The position numbers were made by a program, and so were the translations under genes. DNA of 64,000 nucleotides, from assembly GCA_037126765.1 (NCBI GenBank), contig JBBCBC010000027.1, positions 11,990,406-12,054,405 on the forward strand. The letters are read 5' to 3'. The DNA comes from Stenogyne calaminthoides. Its lineage: Eukaryota; Streptophyta; Magnoliopsida; Lamiales; Lamiaceae. Under the pieces are notes generated by a model. The model saw only the letters and a program-made list of their open reading frames with translations. It searched no databases and was not told the origin of the DNA. Below are positions 46,801 to 57,799 of the stretch, piece by piece (position 1 is the stretch's first letter; the number at the start of each line of letters is the position of its first letter).

Positions 46801-47740
46801 ACTTAGTCGCTTGGGTTCCGCTTGAAACCCCCGCAATGTGAAACATACATGATCGGTTGGATCCTCAGATCCAATACCCACGAGTGGGTAGCATACTCTG
46901 CCAAATAAGTTTCAACAACTAGCGAGTGTGAATTACCTTTCTTTCCACTCCTTTCGGAATTGGAACAGCCCACCTCCTATATCCTTTCTCCCCACATTCC
47001 AAACATATCCTCTTGCTTAAACTTTCATCCTTGAAGTTTGAATAGAACTGGTTAATCCTGTTTGTCTCTTCATCGTTCTTACCACCAAATGGCCTAAAAC
47101 GAGAAGCAGGCCTTTTTGCAACCATGTTCGCTTTCTTGAACTCAATGTCCTCTTCAACCAAAGTAACGTCTCTTTTGAGATCATCCACAGTAAAATTCAT
47201 ATCTTCCAATAGGTATCTTACATAAGGATGATCATAGCTCTTTGGCAGAGTTTTGAGAATGAAATCAATTTTGCTTTTGAAGTCACATTTTTCGCCAAGA
47301 AATGTCAATTCTTCAAAGAGGACCATTACCCTAGAAATGTGCTCTTTAACAGTCATTCCTTCTTCCAACCTCAGCTCGTTCAAATCATGCTTAATGTTTT
47401 GAACTGCCATATGGGTTGGATGCGCGAACATCACTTCAAGATTTCTCATAATGTCTGCAGCTGAGAGAAGTCCTTCATGAAGGTGCCTTACAGAATCTGA
47501 CATTGATGTCAAGATAATGTCCCTTATCAACTCGTTCCCTAGCTCCCATTCATTATATTCCATCTCTTCCCATATACTGGCATCTTTGGTTAGTTCTTCG
47601 GGCTTTGGTTCATTAAACACCCATTTGTACTCGTGTGAAGCAAGGAAATTCATAAGGTTTCATTTCTAAACAATAAAGTTTTCTCCAGTGAGAAGGTTGT
47701 CTTTTAGTAAATTGAACAGTGGATTAAAAGGTTGCGACAT
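43835..47740 (-). pseudogene. Copia gag-pol polyprotein, degenerate
   Basis: The start MSQPFNPLFNLLKDNLLTGENF lies at 47740. Two stops (TAG, TGA) follow at the place where the family has WKRN. Gag then reads MNFLASHEYKWV to a zinc knuckle (CLECGEKGYRRW, diverged from CX2CX4HX4C). Protease is not clear. GAG-pre-integrase has LLWHLRLGHINPKRI near 46420. The integrase core (46272-45820) has FVTFIDDYSRYGYIF, LRSDRGGEYLS and GTPQQNGVAERRNRTLLEM (D, D, E present). RT pieces include GPDGRVETFKARLVAK (45270), RAWNRYFDQVIKSYGFDQ, VLYMDDILLIGND (the YMDD-type active site) and MKDLGEADHILGI. RNase H (44290-44110) reads STKSTSGSVFCMGGGAMTW and DSTMEAEYVASCEAAEEAV with stops. Coding ends at a TGA (43835-43837). 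Many frameshifts; not functional. Confidence 0.92.
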
Positions 47741-48439
47741 GATGAACTGAAATAAACATATATTTTGTATCAATATCCAGATCAACACAAAATTAAATCA
47801 CACAATTCGATCACATGATTCATATTGAAATCTCAAAAAAATATGAACATGCATCAGCCAACATCTCAAAACAGATTTAAATGAGCCTCGTGGGAGGGTC
47901 ATCATTTAAATCACATTCAAGCAGGTTACAAACAAGAACATTTACAAACCTTTAATTTAAAATTAATAGTCGGCTCCCACTTGACCAATATAAAATTGAC
48001 AGGGACTTCGGAGAAGTATATAAATATCAATTTTATACCTAAGTAATAACCATGATTAAATACATAATTATTACTTCGCTTTGATCGAGCCTCGTTGGAG
48101 GGTCATCGTCACCACTAATAATAATTCACAATCATCGTTTTGGGAATTAATTCATGTGAAAGCTATCTTTTGACCGTCCCGTAGGGGAATTTCTCCAAAA
48201 GATTTCACAAATAAATAAATCATGGAGGTCAAAATTAATTTGTGTCAAGACAAATTAATTATCATAACATACTTAGTAATTTTTGAACTTGAGATTTTTC
48301 GTTGAGCAATTCTCATGCAAACACATTTAAACAAATTAAATAAAGCACAAGAAAATACGGCAACAATAAATCAAGCAAAGCATAAAATAAACACATTGGG
48401 CACAAATTATCAATTTGTCATGGTTTGATTTTTCTTTGT

Positions 48440-48890
48440 CTTGATTTTAAAAAGCGTCGTCTCAATTTCTCCGCTTTCGTTAGTCTCGAACCGAACTCGC
48501 GAAAGCGCCACGCATGGCGGCTCGCGGCCGGGATGCGCCCGCATCGGCCGGCCAGCAGCGAGGCGCTTATCGCCCATTACGCCAAAAAGGGCGCAGCGTC
48601 GTCGCCGCTAGAAGGAACTTCGGCGGCCTCGGCGGCGATACCCGGCGCCGTATACCCGCCTCGGTCGTTCGTCCACTCTGCGCGTAGTGCGCGCTAGTGC
48701 TGCTTCTTGGCGCCCGTCATTTATTCGCCCCGTCCGCTTGCCGCGACCGACCCGATCCACCTAAGCGCCTAGGCGCGTCCGTCTTGGCGTCATCCGCGTC
48801 GCCAGTGCCTCTTAGCACATTTTGCCGCGCTAACTTTCGCCAGCGTCACGGTTCGGATCCGTTTTAACTCGTCTCATCTTTCGTCTCGAT
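48440..48890. other. GC-rich island in the Copia leader
   Basis: About 450 bp between the gag start and the 5' LTR are strongly GC- and CpG-rich (GGCGGCTCGCGGCCGGGATG, GGCGGCCTCGGCGGCGATAC), while all surrounding DNA is AT-rich. The border is sharp on both sides. It belongs to the untranslated leader of the minus-strand Copia element. An open frame on the plus strand is a by-product of the composition, with no recognised homology. Confidence 0.85.
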
Positions 48891-49177
48891 CGGGTTGTAA
48901 TTTATATAACGAAAAAATAAATACCTTAAATCTAGATTAGTATATTACATTGAACAAATCAAATAGTCTAATCTACTCGTGGATTTTCTCACGAGAAAAA
49001 CAAATTCGAACGAGTCGAATTAAAAACCATTCATTCATACGCATGAAAATTAACACATAAAATACCATGACAATTGGATACCTACAAAATAGATCTAGCA
49101 ATTCTACTATACAATTTCAATTTAATGTCCAACAATTTAAATAACAATTTAAAAAAATCGAGCTCAAAACCGAGCTC

Positions 49178-49196
49178 GATACCGCTTGTTGGAAAA
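49178..49196 (-). other. Primer-binding site of the Copia element
   Basis: Minus strand directly after the 5' LTR reads AGCGGTATCGAGCTCGG, a diverged form of TGGTATCAGAGC, which pairs with the 3' end of initiator methionine tRNA in most plant Copia elements. Confidence 0.7.
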
Positions 49197-50897
49197 AGTA
49201 TGGGTGCCCGGATCTATTCGAGGTGATTATTTAAATACATATTTAAATTAAATAGTTAATTACTAGCATGAATTAATCCTAAATTAATTCAACATAATAA
49301 TAAACAACATGCGTACACATAATTCACGTAAAACCTAAACATACGGAACTAGGAGTTACGGAATTACTAACCTCTTGAAGAATCAAACGGATGAATCAAA
49401 CGGATGAATCGAACGGATGAATCAACCCAAGAGCCTTCCCAAATATATCCCCAAAGTCCACGTGCGTTATCCGGTGGGAAGATTTCAACGAACGATTTTA
49501 ATGGAGAGAAAATAAAATATTTTGCTACCACCTTTGTGGATTTCTAATATTTTCAACACATGAAATTGCACTTGGGAATGAAGAGTTCATCCCCTATATA
49601 TAGGGAGGATGGGGGGACGAAAATTAGGGTAGAAAACTAAGGGAGAAAATCTTTTCTTGATCTCCAAGAAATCTTGAATATATCTCCTATATTCTTTTCT
49701 CCTTAATTAAATTTTCCACAAAAATCTCCTTCCCCTCTTCTACCTATGATATTTTCGAAAATTAACAAAATATAAGGAGTCAAGATTTGACTTCTTGAAT
49801 TTATGGGATAATAATTATCTCTTTCCATAAAATATCTACAAGAAAATCAAGACAATCTTTTCTTCCTTTTATTCACATAATTTTCGAAAATTACTACTTG
49901 GAAATAAGGCAAGAATATTTTCTTCTCTCTCTCATTAATTGAACTTTATTTTGGGCTATTTGGGGGGCCTTTAGGAGAATTAAGATTGGACCTCCAATGG
50001 ACTATGAAGCTTTAATATTTCGGGCCAAATATTATTCAAGTCCATTAATATTAATTTACTCCACTATAAAATTAATATTGAACTATCCATCTTAACCCAT
50101 ATTACGATTGCACATATAACATGGCTCCCAGTCATTATTTCCCGCGTTTAAGATTATTTTAGTCCATTAATTAATTAAGCCACTGAACAAACTTTATATT
50201 AATTAATATCTTTGTCCTTGGAGTAAAGATAGCTCAACATTATTATCCATGCCGGAAATAAATTTCTACTTGCAAGATTTGGCATGATAAAGGATATGAG
50301 CCCACCAAGGGGACAAATCAAGCAAAACGTACTTGCACGCGATTCTCCGTATTAAATGTCAGCAATCGTCATGTAATTAATAATATTGCCCGAGATATAA
50401 GGTATCGAATCGTATTGACTCTCTTCCCATCATAAGTCAAAGCAATAGTTATTAATTTCACAAGATCCTATTTAAGGGACGGAGATTAAGAAACAACGCA
50501 CCACTGAGGTCTAATTCTTGTATATTCAGTACCGAATAATTTATCCTCCTGTAGGTCCTCATTCAGCGCACCTAAATGCGCTAGTGTGATCTCTTAGTCA
50601 AGACAGGCCAATCTGGGTCTCACACTTCAACCGTTCATGATGGTTCGTTCATTTCCATCTAGGTTGTGAATTTGTACTTAATTACGAGGGCTGTTAATTT
50701 GATCTTCAGTGATTGGGTATTACCAAATTAACTACAACGTAATACGTACTGTCTTATCAAACGGGTTTGCAATAAACATATATAACATTCATTCATATTT
50801 AATGCAAAAGTGATTAAATATTTATTTCAGTAAATAAATAAGAAACATCAGTTTGGTTATACAAAGTAAAAGCATACTTTTCAATATAACCCCAATA
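49197..50897 (-). repeat. 5' LTR of the Copia element
   Basis: TGTTGGAAAAAG at the left and CCCCAATA at the right (CA changed to TA). Collinear with 41997-43720. It differs in a small tandem expansion of GAATCAAACGGAT (about 49380-49420). Confidence 0.92.
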
Positions 50898-50902
50898 GTC
50901 CC

Positions 50903-53746
50903 ACACATCAATCTGCTGCCCGTCTCCAACCAACCATACCAGCCCCATCTCCAGGACCTTCGCCATCTCCGTGAACACACTCGCCAAGTATAGCCTTCCA
51001 TCTCATTCCGCCAAGAAAGGACTAGATCCGCGCGTGCATTTAAAGTTTTAGCAAGGGGAGTTTGGATTTTTTATAATTCTCCACCCTTGCTTCGCCAGTA
51101 AAGCCTTGTTAAATGCCCCCAGATCCCTCAACCCAAGTCCTCCCTCCCATTTCGGCCTATGTAGGATATCACGGTTCAGCCAATGCGTGCAGTCGCTCCT
51201 CGCCCTTCTGTCCCCACCAAAACCGGAGTATAGTCGACTCAATCTTATCAATGACCTTTTCGGAATTTTGAAATAGGTCATCAGGTATGTCGGGATTGCC
51301 TGTGCAACGGATTTGATAAGTGTTAGCTTTCCCGCCTGCGATAGAGTCCGACTCTTCCAGTCCTTCAGTTTCTTCTCCACCCTCGTCACCAAACTTCTGA
51401 ACATCTCACTCCGGGATTGGCCCCCCGTAATTGGAATGCCCGATACACGTTGTGTTTCTCTACCCTTCAAACCCCTAGCATGCTCGCCAACTCCGTCCCC
51501 CTCTGCTCCGAAATCCCCCCACTAAACATTATATCGGACTTTGCGAAATTGATTGCCTGACCCGATGCAGCCTCGTATGTTTCCAAAATCTGCTTAATCC
51601 TCCCCACCTCCGATTGTGTTGCCCGTCCAAAAATCAGTGTATCATCAGCGAAGAACAATTGAGACACAACCGGCGCCCCCCTGCAAATACGTACGCCATG
51701 TAATACTCCCTCCTCAACTCGCCTCCGAATAAGGACAAACAGAGCTTCTGCACAAAATAAGAACACATAGGGGGACATTGGGTCCCCCTGACGAAGTCCT
51801 CTCGTTGGATAGAAAGTTGAGCTAGGAACACCATTAACAAAAACAGCAAAGGAAACAGAGGTTACACAACGCATGATAATATTCACCAAATTCTCATTAA
51901 TCCCCACTTTCAACATCACCCTTTCCAAAAATGCCCACTCCACCCTATCATAGGCTTTACTCTTATCAAATTTGAAAGCATAAGTCCCCCTAGATACCGC
52001 CTTATTATGCGACTTGAAATGGAAAATCTCATATACTAATAAGGCGTTATCCGTAATAATTCTCCCCGGAACAAAAGGAGATTGAAATGGGTCAATTAAA
52101 TCAGGCAAACAAAGCTTCAGACGATTAGCTATAGACTTCGTAATTATCTTTAAGGAAACATTACAAAGACTAATGGGCCGGAATTCCGAAGGAAGCTTAA
52201 GTGTTTTCAGTTTCGGTATAAGAGCAATAAAAGTGTGATTGAGATCAGCCGGTGAAGCCCCATTATTAAGCACATCAAGTGTTGACATAATGACACTCCC
52301 TCGAACAATCTCCCAAAATTTATGGTAAAAGACAGCAGACATACCATCAGGGCTCGGCGCCTTACAAGGGTACATTTGAAAGAGAGCCTTAGTTATCTCC
52401 TCCTACGTAAACGGTAAGGCTAACATTTGTTGCATCTCTCCAGTTGTCTTATGCTCCACAGCTCCCACAGCCTCCTCCATATGCAACTCACTCTTTGTCG
52501 TAAACAACTCCGTGAAGTACTTAATGAACACCCCACGAATCTCATCTTCATCAGTGTGAACAACTCCAGCCCCATCCACAATCTCTCCCACAAAATTCCA
52601 TTTCTTCCTCCCCGAAGCCACCCGGTGAAAGAATCTTGAATTTTTGTCCCCGTCTTTCATCCAGCTAACTCGAGACCTTTGTAACCAGAAGACCTCTTCC
52701 TTACGAACTAGGGATGCAATTTTATTCTCCATACTCCGTGCAGCTTGAACATTCTCGACCGTCTATTGTGCTCCATGTAATCTGGCCAACTCATTCTTAC
52801 ACTTCACGACCTCCTTCGGAATATTACCAAACTCCTTTGCACTCCATGTTGAGAGAGCCGCCGAGCACCGCCCCACATTTGCCATAAGTTCCGACGCAGG
52901 CTGCCCATACCCCTCTCGCCATGTATTACAAACGACCTCCTCACACTTACCCTCTTGGAGCCACATTGCCTCGAACCTAAATAGATTTGCTCCCCCCGAC
53001 CCCACACACTTCTTCAGGACTGACCATTCCACTTGAATCGGACAATGGTCCAACATCAGTCGGGTAAGGTGGTTAACCCGTGCATCAGGAAATCTCGCCA
53101 CCCAACTCGAATTTGCCACACCTTTGTCCAACCTCTCTTGAATACTGTGGATTCCGGCTTGCTTGTTAGTCCATGTAAACTTGTGCCCCCGATAACCCAA
53201 GTCGACCAACTGACACCTATCCAAGCAATTATGAAAATCCTCCATATTTTCGTCTCTCCTTAAGTTCCCGCCCTCTTTCTCACCATGCTCTAATATCTCA
53301 TTAAAGTCCCCTATACACATCCATGGCAAAGAGTTGTCGGCTGCCAACCTGTCTAGAAGGCTCCATGTTTTCCATTTCTGTCCATCCTCCGGGAACCCAT
53401 AAATTCCAGTAAACCTCCACTTATCCCCTTCCCCAATCCGAGCATCGATATGGTTCTGTGAGTAAGAACTAATCTCAACCGGAAAATCCTCCCTCCATAA
53501 CAGCCCCAGTCCCCCTCTACGTCCCCCATTAGTCATCACACAGTCAACACCCAAACAGCATCCAAACCCCAACCTACTCGCCACCCTAGATAACTCACGC
53601 TGAAGTAACTTAGTCTCAAACAAAAAAATAAACATGGGACCTTTAGATTGAATCTCCTTGCATAGCACCGGAACTTTCCTGGGGATCCCAAGCCCCTGGC
53701 AGTTCCACCCAAAACAACTCATTGGGTTCGGCGGGGCTACTCCCAT
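50903..53746 (-). pseudogene. LINE ORF2, N-terminal part (endonuclease and reverse transcriptase)
   Basis: Starts at ATG 53746 with MSCFGWNCQGLG. The endonuclease shows ETKL, GGLGLLW, GIYGFPE, CIGDFNEIL, DLGYRGHKFTWTN, ERLDKGVAN and LDHCPIQV (the usual S of SDH is L here). A stop lies at 52763-52765. SRVSWMKDGDKNSRFFHRVAS follows, then a TAG at 52403-52405. The RT has APSPDGMSAVFYHKFW, FIALIPKLK, FRPISLCNVSLKIITKSIANRLK, KFDKSKAYDRVEW (motif A), GLRQGDPMSPYVFLFCAEAL and LFFADDTLIFGRA (motif C, DD intact). A frameshift near 51470 precedes KLTLIKSVAQAIPTYLM and RPKWEGGLGLRDL. Another near 50985 precedes WLVGDGQQIDVWD, where the Copia interrupts it. Confidence 0.9.
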
Positions 53747-55181
53747 GCAGCCTCCGCCATTGAAAAGTTAAAAGACATGTCCTCCGCCTATGTTCCCCCG
53801 AGAGTTTCCTGGATTTTGAGGAACTCTCCACCTCCTCGTCTTCGTCCACTAAAGTCAGACCCCTTCTCCTAGTGGCCCCCAGTGATGGCAGGGGCTTGAT
53901 TTTTCCGACGAGCCTCCCTTTTCCAGCCATTTTCTTATGTGGTCCCTCCATTGATACCCTTGTCCCCTCCTGAACCAGGGATAACCCGAGAATCTGTGAC
54001 TGGTCGGATCTGGTTGGTGTTATATTGGATTGAAGGGAGCTGGCAGGTAAGCTGGTGAGGGCGGAGGTGTTGGTTGGCTGGGTTTGAGGGATTTTGGTTG
54101 GAGTATTAGCCAAAGGTAAGGTGGTTTGGCCAATCACTGTCCTGGAAGTGGTTGTGGATGTGAACATGAAGTGTGGTTGGCTAAGATTTGGGAAAGGTAT
54201 CTCGTCAGAGATTGTGAGTTGGCGTCGTAACGTGGAAAAAATCTGGTCAGTGGATGATGGTGGATCGAATATGGTACGTGTGGGGTGTATGTCAGGTGTG
54301 AGTGCGGTATGGCCATGTTCACTGATTGGTTTATGTTTAGGGTTTGTATGGGTGGGATGGGTGGAGTTTGGTTGGTTAGGTAGATGATGGAGGGCTCGGG
54401 TAGGGTTAGGGTTTTGTTCAACGGGCATGTCACAGATAACAATCTCATGTTTGTGGTTTTTTAGCGTTTTGCCCATTGGCGCCTTCAGGGATGTCCTGTA
54501 CTTCATCTTCTCCGGGTCTAGGTTAGCATCCCGATCGAACCCCGAACATGATTTGTAGTAGTGCCCAATCAGGCCACAACTGAAGCAATAATATGGCAAG
54601 GATTCATAGGCAATTGGTAGCTACATCTGCTCAGATCCCAGTTTGGTTTGTATACCATCCACCAGTGGCTTTGTAACATCGATCGCCACCTTCATTCTAA
54701 TGTACTCAACCGGATCCAATTCCGAGGGCTTTTCATAGCATTCCAACTTCCCGATTTGGTTCCCCAACGATCTGAGAACCACATCCTTCTTGCACCCCAG
54801 AGGAAGATCAAAAACCCTGACCCAAAACGAAGATGCGTCCATCTGAAGGCTGGAAGGTTGCTCATATCCAGAGAGACATTTCACTGCAAACAGACATCCG
54901 TCAAAGTGCCATGGTTGGTTCTTGAGCACCCAGTCACAATCCTCCCCATTCTCGAACGAGAACATTAGCATCACATTTCCCCAATCTCGTCCTGTAAGCT
55001 TTCCCTTCGGCCGGAAAGCCTTTGTCATAACATCAATAAGAACGAATGTATTTACTTTCTTATCCAAAAGCAACTTTCCAACCAAGCAGACCGGGTCCGA
55101 CCTCCACTTCGGCACGGTAAACCCTATCAAATCCCCTAGATCCAGAACCTCTTCCTCCACCTGAGTACCCCGCGAAGCCAT
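53643..55181 (-). pseudogene. LINE ORF1: DUF4283 and CCHC zinc knuckle, one stop
   Basis: Starts MASRGTQVEEEVLDLGDL at 55181. The DUF4283 part has GRDWGNVMLMFSFENGEDCDWVLKNQPW and FWVRVFDLPLGC. An in-frame TAG lies at 54621-54623. The frame then continues into the zinc knuckle CFSCGLIGHYYKSC (CX2CX4HX4C, near 54585) and a long Ser/Thr/Pro-rich tail to 53643. ORF1 proteins of plant L1 LINEs bind the element RNA. The end overlaps the ORF2 start (53746) in another frame by about 100 bp. Confidence 0.88.
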
Positions 55182-55503
55182 CACGAGCAAAGAGTGAGTG
55201 AATACGAGAAAGACGTGCAAGAGCCTGCGCAACACAATAAACCAAAAAGAAGAAAAATGTTAGCCAAAACGGAAATGATAAGAGAATTGAACAAAGGGGA
55301 CCAATAGAAAGAGGAAAACAATAGCCAAAAAGGAATAGGAAACGAAAAAAGAGCGAAAAAAAAACGAAGAAAAAATGCAATGGCGGCGACACTAGGGCCC
55401 TGAAACCCTAACAAACTCTCTCGAAAAGAAACCCTAAGCTCCGGAAAAGATGGAGCAACTAGCTAATAGATGAATAAATTGGTTTTAAAAGTAAAACTTT
55501 TTT

Positions 55504-55891
55504 GGATATATCTACCATAAATATAAAGAATATATCATATAGATATTTAGAATATAATTATATATATCTCATAAATATTTGGTATATATATTATAAATAT
55601 CTCTTATGCATAGTATATATCTTATAAAATTTTGAACTATTATTATGTATTCTAATTTTTAAATGTTATCTATCGCACCATTCTAATTTATGATTTACTC
55701 AAAATATTAGGTTTATCTAATTTATTTTTAGTATAATTAATCATATATATAAAAAAAATGGTGTCATTATTTTGTTGTTCGGAGTCTCGGTTCATCAGTT
55801 GGTCCATCGAACCCTATATCACAAGCAATGCATCATATTATGTCACTCTTAACTTAAAATTTCTTAAAATTACAATTTTATAAAAGTTTTA
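55504..55891. other. AT-rich gap between LINE and second Copia
   Basis: ATATATCTATAAATAT-rich sequence; no gene. The phrase GGTCCATCGAACCCT recurs in altered form at about 63675 and 63840. Confidence 0.4.
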
Positions 55892-57410
55892 TTTTGGGGA
55901 AATTATAAAATTTGGGGTGAATATTTAAATACAATTTATATATATATATATAGCATGAATTAATCATATTTAATTCAAATAATAATTGCAACAACATATA
56001 TATATAATAAGCCACGTAAAACCTACTGAATCGGATCGGAACGCAACCTTGATTCGGACTAACCAAAAGGACTTCCCAAGTAACCCTTATTGCTCAACTA
56101 TCCTTAATTAAAATTCCTCAAAATTAACAAAAGGAAAAAAATAAAGTTTTATTGATATTATATTTGGATTTTTAAAAATAATAGGAATGAAACAATCATC
56201 CCCTATTTTTGGTGAAATTTCTAGTAGAAAATCAATGTGGGAAAAGACTTTTCTTGATCACCAAGAAATCTTGAATATATATCTTAAAATAATTAAAATA
56301 TTCCACAAAAAACTCTAAATTCAAATTTTTCCAAATTAATGTGTTTATCTAAGTTTTGTTTTCATTTTTATGAGATATTAATCATTTAAAGAAATACATA
56401 TCTTCCATAATATCTTTTCAAGTTCAAAAATCAAGAAAATCTTTCTTGCCCATTATCTTCAAATTTTCAAAAATCTATGATTAACCAAGTGGGAAATTTC
56501 TAAATTTTGAGATAATTTATTCAAAAATACATATCTTTTCCATCAAAATTCAAAGAAAATTTTATTTGTATATCTATAATTTCAAATATTTAGGAAAAAT
56601 TAACAACAATATTTATTTTATTTTAAAACTTAATGGACTATATTTTACTTCGGGGCCTTTAGGAGAATTAAGATTCTTCTAATGGACCTTGAATATCTAA
56701 TATTGAGCCAACAATATTTTCAAGCCCATAAATATTAATTAATCCCATTACATAATTAATATTGCACTATCCATCTTAACCCATATTCTAACCAATATGG
56801 CTCTATCATTATTTCCCGTGTTTAAGATTATCTAGCCCATTAATTAATTTATTGAAACTTTAAATTGTAAACCACAAACGGTTCAACATTATTATCCAAA
56901 TAGGAAACTAATTCCACTTGTAAACTAATTTATCTAAATTTTATTTATATTATAATTAGATATGAAAAAATTTAGTACTTGTTCAGATAACCATAAATCT
57001 TATATAAATTAATAAAAAGTATTGAAGAATGAACCCATGATAAGTCAAAGTAACATACCCAATCATTGCAAAAATAAAAAAAAGAAAGAGGTTTGATTCT
57101 TCCTTGAGCTAAAGAATTTATCCTCCTCAGAGGTCCTATTTATTTTAAAAATCTCTTGGTCAAGACAAACCATTTCACTTATTTTATCAACCTTTACAAT
57201 GGGTTGTTCATTTCATCAAGGTCGTGAACTATCAAGTTACAAGGGACTCTTAATTTAATCTTATGTGATATGGTATCACTAAATTAACTACAATGTAAAA
57301 TTCTTCAAATTATTATGCTTATATAATTTTTAACATTCAATCATATTTGATTATCGGTGATAAAAAATTATATAAAAATCTGATTTTTTTTAAAAAGTCA
57401 ATTAATAAAT
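55892..57410 (-). repeat. 3' LTR of the second Copia element, mosaic
   Basis: LTR blocks alternate with unrelated AT-rich tracts. For example, CTCTAAATTCAAATTT and AATGTGTTTATCTAAGTTTTG appear where the other LTRs have different text; the same tracts occur together at 63880-63930. Confidence 0.65.
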
Positions 57411-57799
57411 TACAAACAAATATTTAAATTACAACATGTCTTATCTAATCTAAAAATAAAAACATATTATTATTCAAAAAATTATAAAATCTAAATATTC
57501 CCCATAAAATTAAAAATGAATGAATCTGGGTTGTTTTAGACGCAAAGGCTAATCTAACTTTTGTTATTTTTCGATAAGATGAAAGGCTAATAAAATGTGC
57601 CCTCTTGGTTATAATTAAAACTTTTAGCAAAATAGACAAATTAATCCATCCAAGTCCACTTATCTAGAGCCAAATTTTAATTGCTTTCCTCGTGTAGTTG
57701 ATCCATGGTCGGAGGATGGCCAGAAACTGGACATTTGGGGAGTACTTTTCCCAAATTTGGACTGGGGAATTTTCGAATCTAAGTCAAGAAGCATTAATT

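Larger units (their letters stand above)
41997..50897 (-). mobile_element. Copia (Tork-like) LTR retrotransposon inserted in the LINE
   Basis: Two LTRs of about 1.7 kb flank a 5.5-kb internal region with gag, integrase, reverse transcriptase and RNase H in that order on the minus strand (INT before RT is the Copia order). The flanks are ATCCC (41992-41996) and GTCCC (50898-50902), a 5-bp target duplication with one change. Removing the element restores the LINE reading QQIDVW, then DEPWLFECD. Reading of the RT region suggests the Tork lineage; that assignment is tentative. Confidence 0.92.
40713..55486 (-). mobile_element. Full-length L1-type LINE split by a Copia insertion
   Basis: AAAAGTAAAACTTTTTT occurs at 40696-40712 and again at 55487-55503. 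This is a 17-bp target duplication bracketing a minus-strand LINE whose 3' A-tail (T-run on the plus strand) merges with the left copy. The element holds ORF1 (DUF4283 plus zinc knuckle) and ORF2 (endonuclease, reverse transcriptase, zinc-ribbon, RNase H). Without the 8.9-kb Copia at 41997-50897 it would be about 5.9 kb, normal for plant L1 LINEs. ORFs carry a few stops and frameshifts. Confidence 0.9.

Noticed and set aside
48425..48697. Open frame of 90 codons in the GC-rich island
   Set aside because: The frame follows from GC composition, is antisense to the Copia element and shows no recognisable domain or start context.
48440..48890. Bacterial or organellar contamination at the GC-rich island
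   Set aside because: It lies at the expected leader position between gag and LTR and shows no recognisable bacterial gene; a leader feature or capture is simpler.
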